Assembly: GCA_003647035.1 (NCBI GenBank)
Contig: QMMB01000154.1
Location: 1-7,419, forward strand
DNA: 7,419 nt
Reading direction: 5' to 3'
From: Deltaproteobacteria bacterium
Lineage (GTDB): Bacteria > Myxococcota_A > Polyangia > Polyangiales > Houyiibacteriaceae
Every line of letters begins with the position of its first letter. Position 1 is the stretch's first letter. The notes below the pieces were generated by a model, which saw nothing but the letters and a program-made list of their open reading frames with translations, did not search any database and was not told the origin of the DNA. The translations under genes were made by a program, and so were the position numbers. Positions 1 through 6,700 of this stretch are shown here, piece by piece.

Positions 1-504
1 ACCATGACGAGGCTTTTCGCTGACGCCTTGCCGGAAGGCTCCTCGACGAGGATCACGGACACTCGCAAGACGACACCAGGCTTGCGAGCCTTCGAGCGCT
101 ACGCGGTGCGATGCGGCGGCGGTTACAACCACCGCGAAGACTTGGGCGCGGCCATCCTGATCAAAGACAACCACATCGCCGCTGCTGGCGGATGCACGCA
201 GGCGATCGAACGGGCGCGCGCGTATGCTCCGCACACCTGTCGCATCGAATGCGAAGTCGATACCCTAGCCCAACTCGAAGAAGCGCTCACGGCCAAGGCC
301 GACATCGTCATGTTGGACAACTTCACCGACGAAGAGGTGCGCGACGCGCTCGCGCTGATCAACGGCCGCGCCATCGTCGAAGTGTCCGGCGGGATCACAC
401 TCGAACGTGTGGCCGCGCTCGGCACGTTGGGGGTCGACGTGATCAGCGTCGGGGCGCTCACCCACTCGTCGCCTTCATCTGATCTCGGGCTCGACTGGGG
501 CTAA
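1..504 (+). CDS. nadC: Nicotinate-nucleotide pyrophosphorylase (quinolinate phosphoribosyltransferase), 3' part
   Basis: This enzyme converts quinolinate and PRPP to nicotinate mononucleotide, CO2 and pyrophosphate in cytoplasmic de novo NAD synthesis. The frame is open from base 1, and the ATG at 4 is almost certainly internal because family motifs start soon after it. In order these are D-TRKTTPGLR (58-87), the CGGGxNHR loop (112-135), LIKDNH (157-174), then EVDTL, DIVMLDN, EVSGGI and ISVGALTHS near the C-terminus. These strands and loops form the phosphate- and substrate-binding face of the barrel domain; the basic residues of TRK, NHR and IKDNH are the expected ligand contacts. About 167 residues are present. 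Family members usually have 270-300, so the N-terminal domain and part of the barrel lie upstream. The C-terminus is complete, ending in TAA. birA begins 3 nt later, so the two are probably co-transcribed. The assignment is secure. Confidence 0.95.
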   Translation, partial: TMTRLFADALPEGSSTRITDTRKTTPGLRAFERYAVRCGGGYNHREDLGAAILIKDNHIAAAGGCTQAIERARAYAPHTCRIECEVDTLAQLEEALTAKADIVMLDNFTDEEVRDALALINGRAIVEVSGGITLERVAALGTLGVDVISVGALTHSSPSSDLGLDWG

Positions 505-507
505 GCC

Positions 508-1290
508 ATGATCGAAGACCTGAAGCCCGAAAGACTCCGCGAACGCTTCGCTGGAAACTGGGGCAGCTCGTTGACTGTACACGAAAGCACCGCGTCCACG
601 ATGGACGACGCGTCGGCCGCGGCGGCTGAAGGTGCAAAGGACGGACACCTGGTGTTGGCCGACCAGCAGACGCGAGGGCGAGGCGCGCACGGTCGGCAGT
701 GGCTGTCTCCCCCCGGCTCCGACCTCTACCTCTCCGTGGTAACCCGACCCACGGTCGAGCCCGCCTCGACGGCGCTCATCACCCTAGCAACAGGGCTCGG
801 GGTGCGGGACGCTGTAGCGAGCCTCCTGCCTGGTCGTTCCGTCCTGGTGAAGTGGCCCAACGATATCTGGATCGAGCGCCGCAAGTGCGCCGGCGTGCTG
901 GTCGAGAGCCGAACGGTGGGTATGCGAATCGATTCGGTCATCATCGGCGTGGGGCTGAACGTGAACCGCACGCAGTGGCCGCCCGAGCTCGCAGGCGCGG
1001 CGACCTCTCTGCGAGCCGAGCGCGACGGAAAAGAGAGTTTCGACCGAGCCGACGTGCTGGCCGCCCTCCTCTCTCATGTCGAGCGATGGGTGACGCGCTT
1101 CGCCCGGGACGGCGCAGCGGTCGTGGTGGATGCCCTGAGGCCGGCCTTGGCGCTCGTCGGGGAGCGGGTTCGCTGGGAGGACGGCGACGGGGTGTTCGAC
1201 GGCATCGATCCGGACGGGGCGGCGCGCGTACGAACAGAGGCTGGCGTGGTGTCCCTTCATGCGGCGCATATCGAACCGGTCGCGCGCTGA
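508..1290 (+). CDS. birA: Biotin-[acetyl-CoA-carboxylase] ligase, HTH-less (group I)
   Basis: This ligase activates biotin with ATP to biotinyl-5'-AMP and transfers it to the acceptor lysine of biotin carboxyl carrier proteins such as that of acetyl-CoA carboxylase. The 260-residue product has the catalytic signature TRGRGAHGRQW at residues 55-65 (biotinyl-AMP loop) and SDLYLSV at 71-77. KWPND follows at 115-119, then K126 with the AGVLVE strand, and IIGVGLNVN at 145-153. The C-terminal ~50 residues form the small SH3-like domain (GERVRWEDGDG and following). Homology begins within about 25 residues of the start, so the N-terminal winged-helix domain of E. coli BirA is absent. The protein should therefore be a ligase only, not a repressor of biotin genes. 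The ATG at 508 lies 3 nt after the nadC stop with only a weak upstream Shine-Dalgarno, which fits translational coupling. Confidence 0.95.
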   Translation: MIEDLKPERLRERFAGNWGSSLTVHESTASTMDDASAAAAEGAKDGHLVLADQQTRGRGAHGRQWLSPPGSDLYLSVVTRPTVEPASTALITLATGLGVRDAVASLLPGRSVLVKWPNDIWIERRKCAGVLVESRTVGMRIDSVIIGVGLNVNRTQWPPELAGAATSLRAERDGKESFDRADVLAALLSHVERWVTRFARDGAAVVVDALRPALALVGERVRWEDGDGVFDGIDPDGAARVRTEAGVVSLHAAHIEPVAR

Positions 1291-1334
1291 GCGCTGCACT
1301 TGCCAGCGCGCGAATTGCGCACCAGAACGGTCGT

Positions 1335-2261
1335 ATGGCGCACGCGCGCGAGCTCAAGTGGCTAGAACGCTCGGTGGGCGTGCTGTCGCTTAGCGACCGC
1401 GCGATCATCTCGGTCAGTGGCGACGACGCGCGCGAATGGCTGCAGGGACAGCTCACCAACCAGCTCGAAGGCGTCGAGCCCGGAGGCTCTGTGTACGCGT
1501 TCGTGCTCACCCTCAAAGGACGGATCCTGGCCGATGTCTATGCGTTGGTTCGCGACGACGACGTGTGGCTCGACGTGCCGACCGCCCAGGTTAGCGCCCT
1601 GCTCGAACGCTTCGACCGGTACATCATCATGGAGGACGTCGACCTCGAGGCCCGGAACGACCTGCACGCGATCGCGGCGCAAGGGCCCAGCGCAGACGAG
1701 GTGGCCGAGGGTGGCTGGCCTGCCGATCGGCTCGGAGTCGGCGGCCGGCAATGGGTAGTCTCGAACGACCAGCTCGAGTCGGAGCTCGAACGATTGACCG
1801 CACGCGGTCGGGATCTCGGGGGCGGCTGGGTGAGCGACCAGGCCTGGAACCACGCTCACGTACTGCGCGGGCGACCACGGTTCGGGGTCGACTTCGGCGA
1901 GCAGACCTATCCCCAAGAGAGTGGGCTGAGCCCAGTGGCCGTGTCGTTCAACAAGGGTTGCTACATCGGTCAGGAGACGGTGGTCATGCTCGAAAACCGG
2001 GGAAAGGCGCCCAAGGTCCTCTGGCGCTGGGCGGTCGAAAGCGACGAGCCGCCCGAGGCGAACGCCCCGATCACATTGGCGGGCACCGTCGTCGGCGAGA
2101 TCACGTCGGCAGTGCCAGGGCCCGACGGAGTGTCCGCGCTGGGCTTTCTCAAGCGCGGGCACCAGGCAGAAGGGCCCGAGGGTTTCACGATCGGCGGTGC
2201 GCCCGCGCAAGCGATCGGCCCCGTAGAAGAGGGCCCAGGGGTGTGTTCCCCGCCCACGTGA
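1335..2261 (+). CDS. ygfZ: YgfZ/GcvT-like folate-binding protein, Fe-S enzyme maintenance
   Basis: This is a member of the COG0354 branch of the aminomethyltransferase (GcvT) fold. In E. coli, YgfZ binds tetrahydrofolate and supports the activity of several Fe-S enzymes, MiaB among them. The product has 308 residues. The N-terminal part carries the family pattern SGDDAREWLQGQLTN (about 32-46), followed by a G-R-I-L-A-D-V strand. The diagnostic K-G-C-Y-x-G-Q-E motif is at residues 207-214 with C209 as the conserved cysteine. The C-terminal barrel follows, with a GxVVGEITSA strand. The frame stays open far upstream through birA, but homology begins just after the ATG at 1335, so this start was chosen. 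It has no clear Shine-Dalgarno. The last ~15 residues look poorly conserved. The gene lies 44 nt after birA and 67 nt before an A-type Fe-S carrier gene, which fits an Fe-S role. A folate-using methyltransferase is unlikely given the KGCYxGQE motif. Confidence 0.9.
   Translation: MAHARELKWLERSVGVLSLSDRAIISVSGDDAREWLQGQLTNQLEGVEPGGSVYAFVLTLKGRILADVYALVRDDDVWLDVPTAQVSALLERFDRYIIMEDVDLEARNDLHAIAAQGPSADEVAEGGWPADRLGVGGRQWVVSNDQLESELERLTARGRDLGGGWVSDQAWNHAHVLRGRPRFGVDFGEQTYPQESGLSPVAVSFNKGCYIGQETVVMLENRGKAPKVLWRWAVESDEPPEANAPITLAGTVVGEITSAVPGPDGVSALGFLKRGHQAEGPEGFTIGGAPAQAIGPVEEGPGVCSPPT
2231..2255 (+). other. GC-rich hairpin over the last codons of ygfZ
   Basis: The arms GGGC (2231-2234) and GGGG (2238-2241) pair with CCCC (2248-2251) and GCCC (2252-2255) around a TGTGTT loop. 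This gives eight G:C pairs with a 3-nt bulge on the 5' side. It ends 3 nt before the ygfZ stop codon and no T-run follows, so it is not a classical intrinsic terminator. It could stabilise the mRNA end, pause polymerase, or arise by chance in GC-rich coding sequence. Confidence 0.3.
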
Positions 2262-2280
2262 CGGTACGGAATGTGCTCTG

Positions 2281-2310
2281 CTGGCGTAAACCGAGGCTCG
2301 ACCCTATAGT
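2281..2310 (+). promoter_or_regulatory. Possible housekeeping promoter for the erpA-type gene
   Basis: TATAGT at 2305-2310 matches the -10 consensus at five of six positions. CTGGCG at 2281-2286, 18 bp upstream, is a poor -35 with three of six matches. Initiation would fall near 2317, leaving a leader of about a dozen bases that just includes the Shine-Dalgarno. A promoter here would let the Fe-S carrier gene be transcribed apart from nadC-birA-ygfZ. The case rests on the -10 element alone. Confidence 0.3.
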
Positions 2311-2317
2311 GGTGGGC

Positions 2318-2324
2318 AAAGGAG
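2318..2324 (+). promoter_or_regulatory. Strong Shine-Dalgarno of the erpA-type gene
   Basis: AAAGGAG lies 4 nt before the ATG at 2329. It is the clearest ribosome-binding site in the window and fixes the start of the Fe-S carrier gene. The other starts here have weak or no recognisable Shine-Dalgarno. Confidence 0.65.
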
Positions 2325-2328
2325 CCCC

Positions 2329-2655
2329 ATGCTGACCCTCACCGACCGAGCCGCCGAGAAAGTCAAAGAGATCCGAGACGCCGACGACAGCCTGAACGAG
2401 CAAGGCCTGCGTGTGCGTGTAATTGGCGGTGGTTGTGCGGGTTTTTCGTACGATCTGTTCTTCGAGGACGAGACCACGGAGATGGACCAGACCTTCACCT
2501 CGCATGGCATTTCCATCTACGTGGACATGATGAGTGCGCAGTATGTGGAAGGTACCGAGATCGACTACGTCGAGGGCCTGCAGGGCGCTGGGTTCAAGTT
2601 CGTAAATCCGCAGGCCAAACAAACCTGCGGATGTGGCTCTAGCTTCGCCACCTGA
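2329..2655 (+). CDS. erpA: A-type iron-sulfur cluster carrier, ErpA-like (HesB/IscA family)
   Basis: A-type carriers receive Fe-S clusters from the scaffold machinery and deliver them to apo-enzymes in the cytoplasm. The 108-residue product is full length for the family. The three cluster-ligating cysteines are C36 in GGGCAGFSY and C100 and C102 in TCGCGSSF, in the classic C-x63-CGC arrangement. The middle contains QYVEG, then EIDYVEGLQGAGFKFVNP. This last stretch and the CGCGSSF tail resemble ErpA (which has VDYTEGLEG and NPNAKSTCGCGSSF) more than IscA, so the ErpA label is preferred. IscA, SufA and ErpA cannot be told apart with certainty without a tree. No iscR, iscS, iscU or suf genes are next to it, so it works apart from any visible assembly operon. 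The neighbouring ygfZ acts on the same class of targets. The start is supported by the Shine-Dalgarno just upstream. Confidence 0.93.
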   Translation: MLTLTDRAAEKVKEIRDADDSLNEQGLRVRVIGGGCAGFSYDLFFEDETTEMDQTFTSHGISIYVDMMSAQYVEGTEIDYVEGLQGAGFKFVNPQAKQTCGCGSSFAT

Positions 2656-2720
2656 TTTCTCAATCATTTCATCCGCTAAGCCGACCCTGAGGGGCTCCTT
2701 ACGCGTGGCGGCCCGCGGCG

Positions 2721-2737
2721 GCTCTACCTGAGAGAGC
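2721..2737. repeat. Short inverted repeat just upstream of the sigma-gene -35 element
   Basis: GCTCT (2721-2725) and AGAGC (2733-2737) form a perfect 5-bp inverted repeat with a 7-nt spacer. It ends 2 nt before a TTGACA element. The position would suit an operator, and a weak hairpin is the other possibility. It does not match the CIRCE heat-shock operator (TTAGCACTC-N9-GAGTGCTAA). A repeat this short may be chance. Confidence 0.25.
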
Positions 2738-2739
2738 AG

Positions 2740-2767
2740 TTGACAGACCCGGGTGACGTAACGTAAC
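2740..2767 (+). promoter_or_regulatory. Candidate promoter of the RpoH-like sigma gene
   Basis: TTGACA at 2740-2745 is a perfect -35 consensus. Sixteen bases downstream lies CGTAAC (2762-2767), which keeps only three positions of the -10 consensus. It is the second copy of a tandem GTAAC repeat (2758-2767). Initiation near 2774 would give a leader of about 20 nt before the ATG at 2795. A perfect -35 with a poor -10 may mean activator dependence, a non-housekeeping sigma, or a misassigned -10. Confidence 0.4.
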
Positions 2768-2794
2768 CAGAGGATCCGCATACGGGCTATTACC

Positions 2795-3631
2795 ATGCAG
2801 TCATCCGCATCCCTCGACCGCTACATTCAACAGGTTCGCGCGATCCCGAAACTGTCGCGCGAAGAAGAGCACAAGCTCGCCATCCGCGCCCGGGACGGGG
2901 ACCAAGACGCCGCGGACCGGCTCGTCGAAGCCAACCTCCGTTACGTGATCGCCATTGGCCTTCAGTACCGGCGGTACGGAGTGACGCTCGGCGACCTGAT
3001 CGCCGAAGGCAGCGTCGGCTTGGTGACGGCGGTTCGCAAGTTTGATCCGCATCGTGGCACGCGGTTCGTGACCTACGCGGGATATTGGATTCGGGCGTTC
3101 GTGCTCGAAGCGGTCGTTCGTTCGAGCACGATGATCGGCGCCGGCTCCGGGCCATTCCGATCGAAGCTGTTCTTCCGCTTGCGCCGAGAACGGGCGCGAC
3201 TGTCGAATCTCATCGCCGATCCCGAGGAGCTGATTGCGCAGCTGGCCTCCGACTTCGACACAACCCCCGAGAAAATGGCCGGGCTGCTGCGTCGGCTCGA
3301 CCAACGCGAGATATCGCTCGACGGCCCGGCCTACCACGACTCGGACGCCACGCTCGTCGAAATGCTCCCTGGAACCTCGGAGCCCCAGGACCTGGTGGTC
3401 GAGCGACGAAGGCGGCAGAGCGGCATCGAGTTACGGCTCGAAGGCGCGTTGTCGGTGCTCGACGATCGCGAACGGCTCATCGTCGAAAAGCGCATCTTGA
3501 GTGACGACGCGGCATCGCTGGCCTCACTCGGGCGGGAGCTCGGCGTCAGCCGCGAGCGTGCCCGCCAGCTCGAAGCGAGAGCGAAAAAGAAGCTCGCCGA
3601 GGAGCTGAAGGACCTCGCCCCTGCGGCGTAG
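2795..3631 (+). CDS. RpoH-like (sigma-32 type) alternative sigma factor with divergent region 2.4/3.0
   Basis: This is a sigma-70 family factor that directs RNA polymerase to a subset of promoters. The product has 278 residues, close to E. coli RpoH (284), and lacks region 1.1. Region 1.2 begins at LDRYIQQVR (7-15). Region 2 includes LVEANLRYVIAIG (43-55), DLIAEGSVGL (67-76) and FDPHRGTRFVTYAGYWIR (83-100). KLFFRLR at 124-130 matches the RpoH box (QRKLFFNLR in E. coli). Region 4 carries a helix-turn-helix at about 241-266 with GVSRERARQLE. Between R109 and K124 the usual RpoH sequence (NWRIVKVATT in E. coli) is replaced by a Gly/Ser-rich stretch. That segment covers region 2.4/3.0, so -10 specificity probably differs from classical heat-shock promoters. 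No in-frame ATG/GTG/TTG precedes 2795 before a stop codon, and the Shine-Dalgarno is weak. It is certainly a sigma factor, and an RpoH-type role is likely but unproven. Confidence 0.92.
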   Translation: MQSSASLDRYIQQVRAIPKLSREEEHKLAIRARDGDQDAADRLVEANLRYVIAIGLQYRRYGVTLGDLIAEGSVGLVTAVRKFDPHRGTRFVTYAGYWIRAFVLEAVVRSSTMIGAGSGPFRSKLFFRLRRERARLSNLIADPEELIAQLASDFDTTPEKMAGLLRRLDQREISLDGPAYHDSDATLVEMLPGTSEPQDLVVERRRRQSGIELRLEGALSVLDDRERLIVEKRILSDDAASLASLGRELGVSRERARQLEARAKKKLAEELKDLAPAA

Positions 3632-3646
3632 CCTACCTGTTCAAAT

Positions 3647-3677
3647 GTAGGGGGTCCCCTTACCCGCTCCCTACTTT
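3647..3677 (+). terminator. Probable terminator hairpin after the sigma gene
   Basis: GTAGGGGG (3647-3654) pairs with CTCCCTAC (3667-3674) in an 8-bp stem with one G:U pair and a 12-nt loop. It is followed by TTT and then mixed sequence. It lies 15 nt past the sigma-gene stop, where a terminator is expected. The short T-run makes it a weak intrinsic terminator at best, and the G- and C-runs allow alternative pairings. Confidence 0.4.
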
Positions 3678-3694
3678 CGACTACTCCCCAAGAG

Positions 3695-3720
3695 CCCGGT
3701 GCGATCTTCGCGGAGCCGGG
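3695..3720 (+). other. Hairpin in the leader of the TPR gene
   Basis: CCCGG (3695-3699) pairs with CCGGG (3716-3720). Inside it, GCGA (3701-3704) pairs with TCGC (3708-3711) around a TCT loop, with small asymmetric internal gaps. No T-run follows. It ends 16 nt before the ATG at 3737. It may be a second, T-less terminator of the sigma gene or an mRNA leader structure of the TPR gene. No convincing promoter was found in this 105-bp gap. Confidence 0.3.
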
Positions 3721-3736
3721 GTAGCATGTAGGCCAG

Positions 3737-6700
3737 ATGGCGTTCGAGGAAGGGGACATCACGCTGCTGCGTCGAGATGCGATGCAGGAGCTAGGGCAAG
3801 ACGATCTCGTCGAAGAGCCCGATGTCAGAAATCCGCCCGCTGTGCCCGGCCGCGTGTCGGGCGCGCCGCCCAAGCCTGTGCCCGCCAAGGTCGACGTTGC
3901 ACGTCGAGCGCGCGACTGGGTCGAGGAGTGCGAGCAAGAGTTGCGCCAGCAGCCGGACGTTCGGCGAGCGGCGAGGTTGTACTTCGAAATGGCGCGCACC
4001 TGCGAAGGCCCGCTGAAAGACACACGCCGCGCACTTCAGTACTACCAAGCGACTCTGGAACGGTCGCCGGACTACGTGCCGGCGATACGCGCCGCGCGCC
4101 GACTTCTTCTTGGCGCGCGCATGTTTATCGAAGCGCTCGCACTGTTCGACGCGGAGGCGCGCGTGACGCGGCAACCCCGCGACAAGGCCACGCTGTTCTT
4201 GTTGAAGGGACGCCTACTCGAAGACGTGCTCGGTAATCGCGAGGCGGCCGCAGAGGCCTATCACACAGCGAGAGCGCTGGATCGTTCGCACGCCGCGATC
4301 CTGCGTGCCACGGAACAGCGCTCGTTTGCCGAGAGAAGCTGGTCCGATGTGGACCGGAACCTTGCCGAGCTCGCAAATTCGGCGGCCGCGGATGATGGGC
4401 ACCGTGCAGCGTTGATCATCCGTCGCGCTCAGTTGCTCGAAAGCCGGCAGCAACGTCCCGAACAAGCCGCCGAGCTCTACGAGACGGCGCTACAGCTCGA
4501 CCCGACGGCCGTCATCGCGGTCCAGGCTTTGAAACGCCTGTACTACGGGCAACGTCGTTGGCGGGACTTGATCCGAACGCTCGAAGCGGAGGCCCAGTTG
4601 GCGACCGAGCCGTCTTCAAAGGCGTCTTCGCTATATCGCGCCGCGCGTATTCATGCGGAGCATCTCGGGAATCGAGACGAGGCTATCCGCGTCCTCGAGC
4701 AAGCGCGGAGCCTGCGTCCCACCGACCCGTTGATTCTCGGCGAGCTAGCGCGGCACTATGAGGCCGGCCAACGGCTGCAAGCCTTGGTCGAGACCCTCGA
4801 AGCGCTGACCGAAGCCAGCGAGGACGAGGCGGAGAAGCTCACCCACACGCAACGCATCGCTCGTCTGTACGAAGAGGAGCTGAGCGATGTGGACCAGGCG
4901 ATCCACTGGCACGAGAGGGCCATCGAGCTCGACCCTACTTCGCTGTCGAGCTTGCAAGCTCTGAGCCTCCTCTACAGGATTCGTGGCGCGTGGCCAAAGC
5001 TGATCGGCATGTGCCTTCAAGAGGCGCGCTACACGACCGATGCACAACGGCGCGCCGACTCGCACGCCCGCGCGGCCGAGATCTACGAAACCAGGTTGGA
5101 TGACATCGATGACGCGATCGATCACTACCAGCGCTCGCTCAACGCGATGCCCGACCACCCTACAGCGTTCAAGGCGCTCACGCGTCTGCTCTCTGACGTG
5201 AACAAACCCAAGGAGCTCGTTCAACTCTACGAGGACGCTTTGGACCGGACGACGGGGACACGAGCGGTGTCGTACTTGCTCAAGATCGCGCAGCTCCACG
5301 AAGATGTGCTCGGGGAGCATGGGCTCGCGGCCCAAACGTACAAGCGTGTATTGCAGCAGGACTCCGGACACCTTGCCGCGGTCCACGCGTGGCAGCGCTC
5401 TGCGGCGCGCGCGCACCGGTCTCGAGAGCTCCTCGAAGCGCTCGACTACGAGATCGAGCTGACTGTCGAACGGGACCGGCTTGTCGCGCTCCTGCACCGG
5501 GCCGGAGAAGTGCTCGATGAGCAGCTGGATGACCGCGACGAAGCGATCTCCCGATATCGTCGCGCCCTCGACAAGGACCCTCGTCACGTGCCAACGCTCT
5601 CGAGCCTAGGGCGCCTGTACTACGCGGCGGGGCGTTGGAACGACCTGCTCGAGATCTACGGCCAGGAGTTGAAGCTCACCTCCGCCAAGACTCGGCGGGT
5701 CGCCCTGTTGCAGAAGATGGCCGAGATCTCTCGGGACCGCCTCGGGAGCGACGAGGATGCGCTGCGGTATCATCGCGAGGCGATCAAAGTCGACCCCGCC
5801 CACGCGCCGTCACTGCAGGAGCTCGCACGGCAACTCCGGGAGCGAGGCGATTGGGAAGAGTTGGTCGATGTCTTGGAGCTCCAGCTTCGCAACTCGGGGG
5901 CTTCTCGCCTCCGCGCGCGTGCCGCGTTTCTCCTTGGGCAGGTATACGAGGAACACCTCGATGATCGAACCAAGGCGGTGGCGTCCTTCGAGGCTGCGAT
6001 TGCGGCAGACACGAGCTATCGACCCGCCATCGACGCGCTCGCCCGCGTTCGGGCCGAAGAACACGACTGGACCCATCTCCTTGCTGATCTCGAACGCGAG
6101 CTAAAGCTCACCGAGGAGCCCACGCAACGCATTGCTTTGTTTGCTCGAAAGGCGCAAGTGCTGGAGCGACAGGACAAGCACCGGCAAGCGATCCAGGCCT
6201 GGGAAGACGTGCTTGCAGTCGACTCGAAGCATCTCGGCGCTCTGTTGGCGCTCGAACAACTCCATCGGCAGGTCGGCGCGTGGGAGTCGTTGTGCGCCGT
6301 GTACTCGACGCAGTCTGAAGTCTTGGAAGACCCCGCCGGCCGTGTTTCGGCGCTCTACGAGCTCGCACGCCTGTTGGAGCATCAGGGGCTCGGAGAGTAC
6401 GACGACATCGTCGGGGCATACCGCCGCGTCCTCGGACTGGTCCCCACCGACCTCGGGGCCCTGCTCGAGCTCGAGCGATTGGCGACGGGTCAACGGGATG
6501 CCGGTCTCCTGCGGGAGATCGACACCCTGGTTGCGAACTCCGCTCACGACCCGGCCGTCGTAGCGGCGCATCGCGCGCGTCTGGCCGAGCTCGTGGAGGG
6601 TGAAGAAGACACCCAAGCGATCGAGCAGTTCCGCGCTGCGGCAATCGCCGACCCTTATCACATCGGTGCGGCGCGCGGGCTCACGCGAGTGGCCCAGGAG

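Noticed and set aside
4..6. The ATG at position 4 as the start of nadC.
   Set aside because: Starting there would remove the N-terminal domain and half the barrel. The frame is open to the window edge, so this Met is internal.
699..1334. The ygfZ frame stays open for about 210 codons upstream, overlapping birA.
   Set aside because: The translation is Arg/Gly/Pro-rich with no family resemblance, as expected of an out-of-frame reading of GC-rich coding sequence. YgfZ homology begins right after the ATG at 1335.
1362..2210. A 282-codon open frame on the - strand opposite ygfZ.
   Set aside because: It mirrors the codon structure of a well-supported gene, its product has no recognisable motif, and ygfZ fully explains the region.
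2656..2720. A possible terminator after the erpA-type gene, around 2680-2700 (AGCC...GGCT with CCC-TGA-GGG inside).
   Set aside because: The stem is short with a 3-nt bulge and has no following T-run, so it is no better than chance in this composition.
2721..2737. A CIRCE-type (HrcA) operator in front of the sigma gene.
   Set aside because: The inverted repeat has 5-bp arms and a different sequence from TTAGCACTC-N9-GAGTGCTAA.
3699..3727. A possible promoter for the TPR gene, with TAGCAT at 3722-3727 and GTGCGA at 3699-3704.
   Set aside because: The -10 matches at four of six positions and the -35 at three. The -35 lies inside a hairpin, and the transcript would be almost leaderless.
4745..5587. 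A 280-codon open frame on the - strand opposite the TPR gene.
   Set aside because: It is antisense to continuous TPR modules. Long antisense frames are common in GC-rich genes, and the product shows no independent family features.
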